Origin: Alteribacillus persepolensis
Lineage (GTDB): Bacteria; Bacillota; Bacilli; Bacillales; Marinococcaceae
DNA length: 64,000 nucleotides
Assembly (NCBI RefSeq): GCF_900099605.1
Contig: NZ_FNDK01000005.1
Location: forward strand, 62,001 to 126,000
Direction: 5' to 3'
Shown: positions 52,887 to 61,551 of the stretch, piece by piece
Layout of the letters: the number at the start of each line of letters is the position of its first letter
Position numbering within the stretch: the first letter of the stretch is position 1
Notes under the pieces: generated by a model
Databases searched by the model: none
Seen by the model: the letters and a program-made list of their open reading frames with translations, nothing else
What the model was told of the DNA's origin: nothing
Translations under genes and position numbers: made by a program

Positions 52887-52923
52887 AACTGTTCTCCCAT
52901 ACTATGGGGGAACAGTTTTTTTT
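52887..52923 (+). terminator. Terminator of the ferritin-like gene
   Basis: AACTGTTCTCCC pairs with GGGGGAACAGTT, followed by T residues. Confidence 0.92.
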
Positions 52924-53313
52924 GGATAAAGGGTAAAGGCAGACGTTTGTTAAGTGTCTCATAAGCACGCTCGTAGATTCTTCCTTTTTTAATCGGGTTT
53001 ACAGGCTGCTTGTACTTTTCTTTATCTTGTCTTAAACACATGTCGTGAACGAACAAAGAGCTGTGATGGACATGTATAGAAGTTCAATCTTTACAGCAGG
53101 ATGATTGGGCGTTGTGGTGTACACTAGACGGTGCGGATTTCAGGCACGGCGTCCGATAGGGCAGCGTGCTTTAGATTCATTAATATAAGCACATTTTGTA
53201 TACTGATGTGTACAGATGCAGTAAGAGTTGCTTTGCTTTGTGCGGTTAGGCACCGGGTAGCTGGAACATATAGGTGATGCTTTATAGTTTGAGTGTGAGG
53301 AGACTTAGGTAAC
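52924..53313. other. Gene-free region upstream of the hydrolase gene
   Basis: About 390 nt. Short leftward ORFs here look spurious; one runs through the terminator hairpin. TATACT at about 53200 may belong to a promoter of the hydrolase gene. I see no repeat copy. Confidence 0.4.
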
Positions 53314-54186
53314 ATGACAAATTCAGCGATGATGATTCAAGAGTATGTAAAAGAGTATCAATTGCCTCAAGAGGGTGTCGAGCATGAGTGGCTGCCCTTT
53401 CAGGACACTTTTTTGTCGGTGCAGCTGTTTTGCCAGCAGCAAAAAGAAACAAATACGACAACAATTCTTTTTATTCATGGGTTGTTTGACCATACAGGCA
53501 CGAATGCTCCCTTTATTAAACATCTGCTGGATAAAGGCTATCAGGTAGCGGCGTTTGATTTGCCGGGTCATGGTCTGTCCGGCGGTGAACGTTTTCAAAT
53601 TAGTTCGTTTCAAGAGTATCAGAGCGCTTTGCAAACGGTTATGGGTAAGCTCAAAGATTGGGGTGTTTCAAATATGCATGCTGTCGGTCATAGCACAGGC
53701 GGAGCTGTTTTGGCAGAATATGTGTTAACGAACACCTCGTCATCTCCGTTTCAAAAAGTAGGTTTGATTTCGCCCTTAATTCGTTCAAATCAATGGTGGA
53801 TAAGCAAAAGTTTTACACCAATTATTTCGCTTTTCCGCAAACAATTGCCAAGAAAGTTTCGAATGAATGCAGGAAATAAAGAGTTTATGCAAAAAATTAA
53901 AAATGATCCATTACAAGGAAAAATCATTTCGTTAGAGTGGGTGCAAGCAATGTTTGAATGGGAGAAGCAATTGACACAACACCACCCTGTGGATAAAGAT
54001 ATTCTCATTATACAAGGGACCAATGATCAAACGGTAGATTGGAAACACAACATGAAAGCTTATGCTGCATTATTCCCCAACTCAAAGCGGCTGTTAGTCG
54101 ATGAGGGAAACCACCACTTAATCAATGAGAAAATGGAAAAACGTTCACTTGTTTACCAATTATTAACAGAGTATTTTCGTAAATAA
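53314..54186 (+). CDS. Alpha/beta hydrolase, monoacylglycerol lipase/lysophospholipase type
   Basis: A 290-residue cytosolic hydrolase of the serine aminopeptidase S33 fold. The oxyanion region is FIHGLFDHTG, the nucleophile elbow GHSTGG, the acid Asp in QGTNDQTVD and the histidine in GNHHL. DLPGHGLSGG is the classical strand-turn. Relatives act on lysophospholipids or monoacylglycerols (YtpA makes bacilysocin in B. subtilis); the real substrate is unknown. The ATG is preceded by GAGGAGACTTAGG. Confidence 0.85.
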   Translation: MTNSAMMIQEYVKEYQLPQEGVEHEWLPFQDTFLSVQLFCQQQKETNTTTILFIHGLFDHTGTNAPFIKHLLDKGYQVAAFDLPGHGLSGGERFQISSFQEYQSALQTVMGKLKDWGVSNMHAVGHSTGGAVLAEYVLTNTSSSPFQKVGLISPLIRSNQWWISKSFTPIISLFRKQLPRKFRMNAGNKEFMQKIKNDPLQGKIISLEWVQAMFEWEKQLTQHHPVDKDILIIQGTNDQTVDWKHNMKAYAALFPNSKRLLVDEGNHHLINEKMEKRSLVYQLLTEYFRK

Positions 54187-54260
54187 AAGACATGAAAGAG
54201 TCGTCCTATCATCGATTTTCTTCTCGGCTTGGCTGTCGTGTTTTATGGCATTTTAAGCAT

Positions 54261-54305
54261 AAAAAAAGGCTGTCTGGAAGGTGAATAAATCCTTGGAAGA
54301 CAGCC
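54261..54305 (-). terminator. Terminator of the FbpB-like gene
   Basis: GGCTGTCT pairs with AGACAGCC, with CCAAGG/CCTTCC extending the stem. On the minus strand it ends in seven T residues. Confidence 0.85.
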
Positions 54306-54315
54306 CCGGCCATTA

Positions 54316-54495
54316 TCATTTTACGTATTTCATATCTTTTTCTTTATAATTTTCTAACTCTTCGACATAGACTTCTCGGGCTTTTCGATCATCAAGTTTT
54401 TTCTCTATCTCGCTCATGGCATCTTGATCTCGTAAAAGCTCTTCTTTATTTTCGTTGATCAAATCCTCTAGGGTGGAGCGCATGGGTTTTCTCAT
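54316..54495 (-). CDS. FbpB-family small protein
   Basis: A 59-residue protein, shorter than usual calling limits. Residues 8-36, TLEDLINENKEELLRDQDAM then SEIEKKLDD, match the FbpB (Fur-regulated basic protein B) family pattern of L..L..N...L..D...L..IE..L. In B. subtilis FbpB is a proposed co-factor of the small RNA FsrA under iron limitation. AAGGAAGG lies 8 nt before the ATG and a strong terminator follows. Unlike the model protein this one is acidic in its second half (VYVEELENYKEKDM), and I see no convincing Fur box upstream. Confidence 0.75.
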   Translation of the reverse strand: MRKPMRSTLEDLINENKEELLRDQDAMSEIEKKLDDRKAREVYVEELENYKEKDMKYVK

Positions 54496-54712
54496 TATCC
54501 AATCCTTCCTTTTATATCATTTTCTCATCCATCTCGGTGTCTATTATAACGAAAAATGACAAAAAATAAACAGATAAATGTTAATGTTTTTTGAAAAATG
54601 TCTTTTATACCACTATTTGAACAGTATCGTTCTACATTTGTCATGAAACATATCAGCATATTAAAGCAATGCAAACATACAATGTAACATTTACAGAGAA
54701 AGGAGGAATAAT

Positions 54713-54817
54713 GTGTCAAAAAAGGAAAACAGCAAAGAGGTGGAAACGGCACATACGGCAGGAGAAGCATTTGAAGAAAAAGAAACAGATTATTATCTTT
54801 TGGAAGTATATAACTAA
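54713..54817 (+). CDS. Candidate 34-residue acidic peptide
   Basis: A GTG-initiated ORF with AGGAGG exactly 6 nt upstream. The product is polar and acidic, starting MSKKENSKEVETAHTAG and ending YYLLEVYN. A terminator hairpin begins 15 nt after its stop, supporting a real short transcript. An ATG two bases upstream in another frame gives an implausibly basic peptide. No family is recognised. Confidence 0.5.
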   Translation: MSKKENSKEVETAHTAGEAFEEKETDYYLLEVYN

Positions 54818-54831
54818 CATACATCCATAGG

Positions 54832-54861
54832 TGTTTAGCTTTTCAGCTAAACATTTTTTTT
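54832..54861 (+). terminator. Terminator after the 34-residue peptide gene
   Basis: TGTTTAGCT and AGCTAAACA with a 4-nt loop, followed by eight T residues. Confidence 0.92.
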
Positions 54862-54989
54862 GCTCACAGGAAAGTACTGCATGTTAACACAGCTGAATCA
54901 GTAATGGCATCAACATGTGGAAAAAGCCGTATACATGCTGCGAGGAAATTGATGGGTGCTGAGGAAGATGGAAGACATACTTTTATGGG

Positions 54990-55085
54990 ACATGACGGCT
55001 TCTACGCCCGGTACAGGACGTGTGCTTTCTTAGTAGAAATGGTTTTACCTTAGCCGAATGTCTTTCCTTCAGGACACTGGCTAAA
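54990..55085. repeat. Degenerate GC-rich repeat copy
   Basis: CGGTACAGGACGTGTGCT, ACCTTAGCCGAATGTC and CCTTCAGGA follow the same order and orientation as GCACAGGACGTGCTAG, TCTTAGCCGACGCGTC and CGCAGGA at 59634-59703. The surrounding gap (54862-55282) has no gene. Confidence 0.5.
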
Positions 55086-55282
55086 GTTTTCTTTATAAAA
55101 AACGAACAACAGAATTTCTTTAGCAAGAGCTGCCTTTTCGAAAGTGGTTTGTACCATTTTGTAAAAAAACGTATACAAGTTCTATAATCAGCGGAAAAAT
55201 AAAAGCATAATCATGCTTCATTGGTGGTATGTAAATACTATATAATAAAAGATAACGTTAGAGAGGGAAGGTGGAAGAGAAC

Positions 55283-55732
55283 ATGGCAAAACAAGAAGCG
55301 CCTCGTTCGCGGTTGGGGATGAAAATTGGCATTGCTGTAGGCAGCATCTCGGCATTAGTGCTGATAGGAAATCGTCAGTCCAGGCAAAGGATTGTAAGTG
55401 GCACAAAGCAGACTGCTTCAGCCATTAATGAAGCCAGTAAATTTGTGGCAGAAAATCGAGAAGAAATTATTGGCCAAGTAAAATCAGCATCAAACCAATT
55501 AGCTGATTTACTAAAATCCGCGAATGAAGATATTCAACAAATTACGCAAAGGGCAAACCATTTAAAAGATACAACGTTGTCGGTAAAAGAAACAACACAA
55601 AAAACAGCAGAAGAGCTAAAAGATTTAAAGGATAAAGAGAGAACAGAGGAAAATGTGGAAGCAGATGTAACATTGGCTGAAAATGTAGAAAAATTTCCTT
55701 CTAAACACCAACATGCATCAAAAGAAATATGA
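55283..55732 (+). CDS. YtxH-like protein
   Basis: A 149-residue protein with one N-terminal hydrophobic segment (about 14-30, MKIGIAVGSISALVLIG) followed by a long charged, helical region rich in Lys, Glu, Gln and Thr. This fits the YtxH (DUF948-related) group of membrane-anchored coiled-coil proteins, some linked to stress. The function is unknown. ATG 55283 is 8 nt from GAAGGTGG; a GTG at 55271 is less well placed. Confidence 0.65.
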   Translation: MAKQEAPRSRLGMKIGIAVGSISALVLIGNRQSRQRIVSGTKQTASAINEASKFVAENREEIIGQVKSASNQLADLLKSANEDIQQITQRANHLKDTTLSVKETTQKTAEELKDLKDKERTEENVEADVTLAENVEKFPSKHQHASKEI

Positions 55733-55734
55733 AG

Positions 55735-55771
55735 CAATAGAGTTGTCTGCATAGACAGCTCTATTTTTAAT
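55735..55771 (+). terminator. Terminator of the YtxH-like gene
   Basis: AATAGAGTTGTCT pairs with AGACAGCTCTATT around GCAT, followed by TTT. Confidence 0.9.
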
Positions 55772-55832
55772 GTTTACACAAAGTATTTACGTGAAATAGA
55801 GAGGGTACAACGTCCAAAAGGAGGCATCGACG

Positions 55833-56633
55833 ATGGCATTATTAGAACAATTGCAGTCATTAAAGCAGCAGCGTGATGAAACCGGTATGTTAACTATTTA
55901 CTTAAATACAGATTTTGGAGATGGAAGCCAGCATAATGGCGAATGGAAAATCCGCTTGAAGAATGGACTGAAAAAATTAAAAGAGTATGTTGAAAAAAGT
56001 GGAACGAAAGACGAACTAAAAGCATTTAAAAAAGCTGCAGATATTGCTGACCGTCATATATATGACCAGCAAATCAATATGCAAAAAAGCTTTTTACTGA
56101 TTATCTCCAGTGACGGCGAGGTGTTAGCCGAGCATATTCTGCAAGTCCCAATGGAAACGGAATTTCATTGGGAAAGCACTCCGGTTCTTAGTCAATTAGA
56201 GTCGATGCAAAAACATTTCCCAGCCAGCGGCATTGTGATGGTGCAAAAAAGTGATGTGCATTTTATGGATACAGCGCTAGGTGAAATTCGCGACGAAAAG
56301 CATTACAGCTGGGATGTTGAATCAGAAGACTGGAAACAGTATGAAGGAAACGCGGCTTCAGAAAGGGTTCCTTCCGGTTCCACCCAAGTCGATGAAGTAG
56401 ACCACCGCTTTGAAGAAAACAAACAGCGCTGGTATAAAAATTTAGCACCGTCCTTGAATAAAGAAGTGAAGAACAGAAACTTAGAAGGGATTTTCCTTGT
56501 GGGAAACACAGAAGCGATTCGCGATATGGAAAAACATCTTGATGTAAATGTTTTAGATACTGTTCCAAAGAATTTAACTTCCAAACCTTCCCACGAAGTA
56601 CTCAACACAGTATATGGTGAAAAAGTTCGATAG
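55833..56633 (+). CDS. VLRF1 family aeRF1-like protein
   Basis: A 266-residue cytosolic protein resembling the bacterial aeRF1/VLRF1 group. The stretch QRDETGMLTIYLNTDFGDGS then EWKIRLKNGLKKLKEYVE at the N-terminus, and a C-terminal GIFLVGNTEAIRDMEKHL, are typical. The family is structurally related to archaeal-eukaryotic release factor 1 and may act on stalled ribosomes, but the bacterial role is not settled. AAAAGGAGG precedes the ATG. It is a single-gene unit. Confidence 0.7.
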   Translation: MALLEQLQSLKQQRDETGMLTIYLNTDFGDGSQHNGEWKIRLKNGLKKLKEYVEKSGTKDELKAFKKAADIADRHIYDQQINMQKSFLLIISSDGEVLAEHILQVPMETEFHWESTPVLSQLESMQKHFPASGIVMVQKSDVHFMDTALGEIRDEKHYSWDVESEDWKQYEGNAASERVPSGSTQVDEVDHRFEENKQRWYKNLAPSLNKEVKNRNLEGIFLVGNTEAIRDMEKHLDVNVLDTVPKNLTSKPSHEVLNTVYGEKVR

Positions 56634-56643
56634 ATGATCATAC

Positions 56644-56676
56644 AGGTCAGGCCAAAGCCTGGCCTGCTTTTTGTTT
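56644..56676 (+). terminator. Terminator of the VLRF1-like gene
   Basis: CAGGCCA and TGGCCTG with a 5-nt loop, followed by CTTTTTG. Confidence 0.88.
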
Positions 56677-56851
56677 TATTTCCTCTGCATGCTTGATGGC
56701 GGTGCATAATACAATAAAAAGCAGCTGAAATCTGATAGTATATATACAGGTAGTCAGGAGTTTTGAGGGGAAAGCACTTGACGTATCGTGATCATGTTTT
56801 TAACAATAGGAAGAGTTAAGAAACTGAACATCAAACGAAGGAGAGAGGCAT

Positions 56852-57238
56852 ATGGAATTTTCAATGCAAGAACATGGTTTTGGTTTTTCAACAAAAACAG
56901 ACTTTGGCGTGTTAGAGATTTCTTCTAATGATGAATATGGTTTTCGGCCATATCAATTGTTAGTATCATCGGTGGCAGTATGCAGCGGTGGTGTGTTGAA
57001 AAAAATTATAGAAAAGCGCCGTCAAACGGTCAACGATATTCAAATAAAAGCAGATGTGAAACGAAGCGGTGAAGGCGCTGATGAGATACAAGAAATTCAC
57101 TTGCACTTTCTTATTGATGCGCAAGGAATTTCTGATGAACAGATGAAAAAAAATATGGAACTCACACGGAAAAATTGTTCCATGGTGCAGTCAGTCAAAG
57201 ACAGCATTAAAGTGACAGAAACATATGAATGGAAATAA
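56852..57238 (+). CDS. OsmC family peroxiredoxin-like protein
   Basis: A 128-residue OsmC-fold protein. The two active-site cysteines lie in VAVCSGGVLKKI and RKNCSMVQS. FRPYQLLVSSVAVC corresponds to the family P-x-E/Q-L-L motif. Members reduce organic hydroperoxides. GAAGGAGAG precedes the ATG. It is 35 nt upstream of the MATE gene and likely cotranscribed. Confidence 0.88.
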   Translation: MEFSMQEHGFGFSTKTDFGVLEISSNDEYGFRPYQLLVSSVAVCSGGVLKKIIEKRRQTVNDIQIKADVKRSGEGADEIQEIHLHFLIDAQGISDEQMKKNMELTRKNCSMVQSVKDSIKVTETYEWK

Positions 57239-57273
57239 ATGATTTAGATTGCTGAAGAACAGGAGAGGAAAAG

Positions 57274-58632
57274 ATGGGGACAGCCAAACAGATGGATTTT
57301 ACCGAAGGAAGCATCATGAAAAAAATGATATTTTTTGCCACACCCATCTTTCTGGGAAATCTTCTTCAAAGTTCCTATCAAATTATAGATAGTCTCTGGG
57401 TTGGTAACCTTATTGGTGCAGATGCTCTTGGTGCCGTGACGATCTCTTCTGCTATTATTTTTACGATTTTATCGTTTATTATTGGGATTAATAGTGCAAC
57501 ACTTACTGTATTATCACAGCGAACAGGTGCGAATGACAGCGAGGGTTTGCGAATGTCATTGAATGCGTTTGTTTTTGTATTAAGTACGCTGGCTGTGTTT
57601 TTAGGTGTGGCTGGGTTTATTTTATCTCCATACATACTTGCCTGGATGGGGACACCAGACAGCATTATGCCGATGGCCTTGAGTTATTTACGAATTAACT
57701 TTGTCGGGATTGTCTTTTTGTTTGGCTACAATTTCATCGGTACGGTGCTGCGTGCTGTCGGTGACAGTAAAACACCACTTCGTTTTATATTTCTTGCTGT
57801 CGTTTTAAATACAGTGCTGGACCCAGTGTTTATTTCGGTATTTGACTACGGTATGCAGGGGGCAGCATATGCTACTGTTATTTCCCAAGGAAGTGCTTTT
57901 TTGTTTGGCATTGTTTACTCTATTCTCAAAAAAGGACTGCCGTTTACCGTACCAACTCCACCACCTTTGCAAGAATTTAAGCGGATTTTCAAGCTGGGAC
58001 TTCCATCTGGATTGTCAATGGTTGCTATCTCAGGCGGGGTACTTGCTATTATGACTGTTGTTACTTCTTTTGGTGAAACGGTGGTTGCTGGATATGGAGC
58101 TGCTCAAAGAATTGACAGTGTTATTATGCTGCCAGCTACAACACTGGGGTCTGCTATTACGAGCATGACCGGACAGAACATTGGCGCAGATAAATGGCAT
58201 CGTGTCAGTGACATTGCAAAAAGCGGTTTACTTTTAATTTTTGGTGTGTCATTAACGATTGGATTGTTTGTATTTATTTCTAGTGAATGGCTCATTCGCA
58301 TGTTTGTAGATGATGCGGCAACGATCGCTTTTGGTGCTACGTATTTGCAAATTATCGCGTTTTTCTACCCGTTTTTAGGAATCAACTTTGTATTAAATGG
58401 TATTGTCCGCTCGTCTGGTGCCATGCTGCAGGTGCTTGTACTAAATATCATTTCATTTTGGGTGCTGCGTTTTCCACTGGCTTGGTTATGCTCTGAATGG
58501 TTTGGGGCGCACGGAATTGCCATCGGTATTGGGATAAGTTTCATTATTAGCAGTGTATTTGCGGTTGCGTATTACCATTTTGGCAAGTGGCGTCATATCA
58601 ATATTTTTCACGAAGAAAAAGAAAACAAATAA
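57274..58632 (+). CDS. MATE family multidrug efflux transporter
   Basis: A 452-residue transporter with twelve membrane segments in two related halves. It exports cationic drugs or metabolites using Na+ or H+. The N-terminal FATPIFLGNLLQSSYQIIDS then LWVGNLIGADALGAVTIS is the family signature, repeated in weaker form around residue 240. The polar GNLLQSSYQIID region is like MepA/NorM. CAGGAGAGG precedes the ATG. Confidence 0.92.
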   Translation: MGTAKQMDFTEGSIMKKMIFFATPIFLGNLLQSSYQIIDSLWVGNLIGADALGAVTISSAIIFTILSFIIGINSATLTVLSQRTGANDSEGLRMSLNAFVFVLSTLAVFLGVAGFILSPYILAWMGTPDSIMPMALSYLRINFVGIVFLFGYNFIGTVLRAVGDSKTPLRFIFLAVVLNTVLDPVFISVFDYGMQGAAYATVISQGSAFLFGIVYSILKKGLPFTVPTPPPLQEFKRIFKLGLPSGLSMVAISGGVLAIMTVVTSFGETVVAGYGAAQRIDSVIMLPATTLGSAITSMTGQNIGADKWHRVSDIAKSGLLLIFGVSLTIGLFVFISSEWLIRMFVDDAATIAFGATYLQIIAFFYPFLGINFVLNGIVRSSGAMLQVLVLNIISFWVLRFPLAWLCSEWFGAHGIAIGIGISFIISSVFAVAYYHFGKWRHINIFHEEKENK

Positions 58633-58645
58633 GGAAGGGACATTG

Positions 58646-58831
58646 ATGGGCAGTCCGGTTCATACAAAAAAACAACAAATAGATTATTTAAAAAAACGCA
58701 TGTCTTTAATACAAGAAATGCTTGAGCAAATGGACGTAAATGATAGTAGTTTGTCGGACTTACAACGACTGGAAAATATGTTAAAGCAGATAAATATTAA
58801 AATAAATCAGTTTAAGCACGATTGGGACTGA
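58646..58831 (+). CDS. SE1561-family small protein
   Basis: A 61-residue cytosolic helical protein (MGSPVHTKKQQIDYLKKRMS, then IQEMLEQMD) resembling a small uncharacterised Firmicutes family named after Staphylococcus SE1561. GGAAGGGA precedes the ATG by about 6 nt. It lies 13 nt behind the MATE gene and 12 nt ahead of the phosphatase gene, so all are probably one operon. Confidence 0.72.
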   Translation: MGSPVHTKKQQIDYLKKRMSLIQEMLEQMDVNDSSLSDLQRLENMLKQINIKINQFKHDWD

Positions 58832-58843
58832 GAGGGGCATTGG

Positions 58844-59449
58844 ATGGATATTTATTTAATTAGGCATGGAGAATCAGAAGGCAACCTTGCCAAAAAGCTG
58901 CAAGGCTGTCAGGATTTTGAGTTGTCGTCCGCAGGAAAACAGCAAGCTGCTAGACTGGGTGAACATTTTTCGACTACTGCATTGGATTATATATACAGCA
59001 GTGATTTGACAAGAGCTTATGAAACCGCCAAAGCTATAGAAAAACATCAATCATTGCAAGTGATGACGGCTAGTACGTTGAGAGAAATTTATTTAGGACC
59101 TCTCCAGGGAAAAACGAGAGAACAAATTTATAAAGAGTACCCGGAAGTAAAAAACAAAAGTCTTCTGCAGTCAGGAATTGAAGGGACAGAGACAGATGAA
59201 CAAATAACAGACAGGTGCAGAAGCATCTATGACATGTTAAAAAAAGTGAAGCAGGGGGAAAAAGCAGCACTCGTGTCCCACGGCGGATTGTTGTCTATCT
59301 TTTTAATGTATTTGCTTGCTGGTGATGCTTGGCATACGCTACACCGTCCCTTTCGAATCGACAATACCGGTGTAACTAAGTTAAGCTGGGAAAACGAGAA
59401 GTTGTCTATTCATTATATTAATCAATACCACCATTTAACCGGGCATTAA
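58844..59449 (+). CDS. Histidine phosphatase (phosphoglycerate mutase-like)
   Basis: A 201-residue histidine phosphatase. The catalytic RHGESEGN is at residues 7-14, the acid region is REIYLGPLQGK and the second histidine lies in LVSHGGLLS. The small size and sequence fit the broad-specificity PhoE/CobC/GpmB group rather than glycolytic mutase. GAGGGGCATTGG precedes the ATG. The substrate is unknown. Confidence 0.88.
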   Translation: MDIYLIRHGESEGNLAKKLQGCQDFELSSAGKQQAARLGEHFSTTALDYIYSSDLTRAYETAKAIEKHQSLQVMTASTLREIYLGPLQGKTREQIYKEYPEVKNKSLLQSGIEGTETDEQITDRCRSIYDMLKKVKQGEKAALVSHGGLLSIFLMYLLAGDAWHTLHRPFRIDNTGVTKLSWENEKLSIHYINQYHHLTGH

Positions 59450-59460
59450 AAAGAGGTTAA

Positions 59461-59590
59461 GACAAAAGTGCAGGAATTACAGAATAATCCGAACGATTAA
59501 TTGAAATCAGTTCGGATTATTTGTTTATTACAGTGATTTTTATTGTTGGTCCGTCAAAATATTTCACATTACGCGGGCATGGCCTCATCC
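59461..59590. repeat. Palindromic repeat, copy 3, with conserved flanks
   Basis: AATAATCCGAAC (59483-59494) and GTTCGGATTATT (59510-59521) form the palindrome. GACAAAAGTGCAGGAA before it and TTTGTTTATTACAG after it, through CACATTACGCGGGCATGGCC, are colinear with 22561-22690. Confidence 0.8.
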
Positions 59591-59740
59591 AATGTGGTAA
59601 AGAAAAGCCCGTTACCAAGTCAAATGAGGCTCCGCACAGGACGTGCTAGTTTCCGTGTTGGCCGCACGATGCAGCTGGTCTTAGCCGACGCGTCCCGCAG
59701 GAGCCTCCGTATATTGACGACGCTTAGAATACACTTTCAT
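59591..59740. repeat. GC-rich element, inverted copy of 6972-7045
   Basis: GCACAGGACGTGCTAGT through GCTGGTCTTAGCCGACG to TCCCGCAGGAG is the reverse complement of the region at 6972-7045 with few differences. CTCCGTATATTGACGACGC then TTAGAATA follows and recurs inverted near 62912. The element abuts palindrome copy 3, so the two may be parts of one composite repeat. Confidence 0.8.
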
Positions 59741-59789
59741 TGCTTGTGAGTAAACTGTTTTAAATGTGATACAGCCTCTTTATTTGACA

Positions 59790-61331
59790 CTATTTATTAT
59801 ATTCAATTGGAGAACCAGGTCCAAGGTCAAGTCCCAGTGTTATCCAAACAATTAACATAAGCGTCCACGTAATCAAGAAAACAATGGAGTATGGCAGCAT
59901 AACCGAAATTAATGAACCAATTCCCATGCGTTTATCATATTTTTGTGCAAAGGCGATAATGATAGCAAAGTACGTCATTAATGGTGTAATAATGTTGGTC
60001 GTTGAATCTGCAACACGGTAAGCCATTTGCGTTAATTCTGGTGAATAACCCTGAAGCATCATGATTGGCACAAAAACAGGTGCCATAATCGCCCATTTTG
60101 CAGAAGCGCTTCCAATAAATATGTTAATAATCCCGGTAATCAAAACAAACATTATAATTAACGGAATCCCATCTAATTGGATGGTGTTAAGAAATTCAGC
60201 ACCATATACGCCCAGTAACAGTCCCATGTTTGATTCGTTAAAATAAGCAACAAATTGACCGGCTGTAAAGGCAAGAACGATGAACATTCCCATCGAAGCC
60301 ATCGTTTCGGAAAGTTGATTAGCAACGTCCTTATCACTTTTTATGGATTTGGTGACGATGCCATATACTAACCCGGGAATAAAGAAAAAGATTAAAATCA
60401 CAACAACTAGTGAACTCATAAACGGTGACTGGATAACAGCACCCTCTTCTCCGCGTAGAGGTGCATTAGACGGCACAATGAGTAATGCTAGTAAAATGGC
60501 GGTGATAAGAGCCGACAATCCAGCATAAACCATGCCTTTTTTCTCTTGAGCTGTAATCTTCTCCAATCCGTCTGTATTTTCTCCATGTTCTCCTTTATAA
60601 GTGCCCAGTCTTGGTTCAACAATTTTCTCACTAACGAGTGTACCGACAATAGTTAAAAAGAATGTAGAAGCAATAATAAAATAGTAGTTCATTGCATTGT
60701 TCATGCCTTCTGCATAGGCCGGATCAATCGTTGCAGCTGCTTGCATAGTCAGCTCCCCAAGCATCGGATCTACTGCAGAAAGCAGTAAGTTGGCACTAAA
60801 ACCAGCCGATACGCCGGCAAATGCTGCGGCAAGCCCTGCAAGAGGATGCCTTCCTAAAGCGGCAAACAACATTGCACCTAATGGAGGCAAAACCACATAG
60901 CCGGCGTCTGATGCCACGCTGGACATAATTCCCGCAAAAACCAGTCCTGCTGTTAAAAGAAATTTAGGTATAAATAATACAAAACCGCGCAACAACACGC
61001 TAATGAGACCAGTTCGTTCTGCAATACCGATACCAATCATCGTGGCTAACACAACACCGAGCGGTGCAAAGTTAATAAAATTGTCCACCATGCTTGTAAA
61101 CATGTATTCAATCCCATCACTAGATAACAAGTTGTTAACGGTGATGGTTTCTCCTTCGCCTGCCGGATCTTCTACTTGTAAATCGGCAGCGGAAAGGATG
61201 GCAGAAGCAATAACAACTAAAACAGCTAAAATAGCAAATAGCGTGATAGGATGGGGCAGTTTATTTCCGGTTTTTTCAACGAAATCGAGAAAACCCTGTA
61301 TCATCCCCCGCTTATTTTTGGAATCAGCCAT
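59790..61331 (-). CDS. AbgT family transporter (p-aminobenzoyl-glutamate type)
   Basis: A 513-residue membrane protein with about eleven segments. Family landmarks are FLDFVEKTGNKLPHPITLFA, GVVLATMIGIGIAERTGL, MSSVASDAGYVVLPPLGAM and GSASAKWAIMAPVFVPIMM. E. coli AbgT imports p-aminobenzoyl-glutamate; other members export sulfonamides, so direction is uncertain. AGGAGGG precedes the ATG. No aminobenzoyl-glutamate hydrolase gene is adjacent. Confidence 0.92.
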   Translation of the reverse strand: MADSKNKRGMIQGFLDFVEKTGNKLPHPITLFAILAVLVVIASAILSAADLQVEDPAGEGETITVNNLLSSDGIEYMFTSMVDNFINFAPLGVVLATMIGIGIAERTGLISVLLRGFVLFIPKFLLTAGLVFAGIMSSVASDAGYVVLPPLGAMLFAALGRHPLAGLAAAFAGVSAGFSANLLLSAVDPMLGELTMQAAATIDPAYAEGMNNAMNYYFIIASTFFLTIVGTLVSEKIVEPRLGTYKGEHGENTDGLEKITAQEKKGMVYAGLSALITAILLALLIVPSNAPLRGEEGAVIQSPFMSSLVVVILIFFFIPGLVYGIVTKSIKSDKDVANQLSETMASMGMFIVLAFTAGQFVAYFNESNMGLLLGVYGAEFLNTIQLDGIPLIIMFVLITGIINIFIGSASAKWAIMAPVFVPIMMLQGYSPELTQMAYRVADSTTNIITPLMTYFAIIIAFAQKYDKRMGIGSLISVMLPYSIVFLITWTLMLIVWITLGLDLGPGSPIEYNK

Positions 61332-61551
61332 TTTTTCATTCCCTCCTATATTTAAATATATTAGTATAATAATTTAGAAAAAAGTTGAAAAATTCTAAAT
61401 ATCCCTTGAATAAGGTGAACAATTATTATTTATATCATGAATGATGATTGAAATAAACCCTTAAATGGTTTATTGGTATAAAGTGTTAACGTATTTTTGT
61501 ATAAATCGTGTAATAAAGCAAACCCTATACTTAAAATTGGAGGAGAGTCTC

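Noticed and set aside
52874-53056. 60-codon leftward ORF after the ferritin-like gene
   Set aside because: Its last codons are the terminator stem read backwards, and no ribosome binding site or homology is evident.
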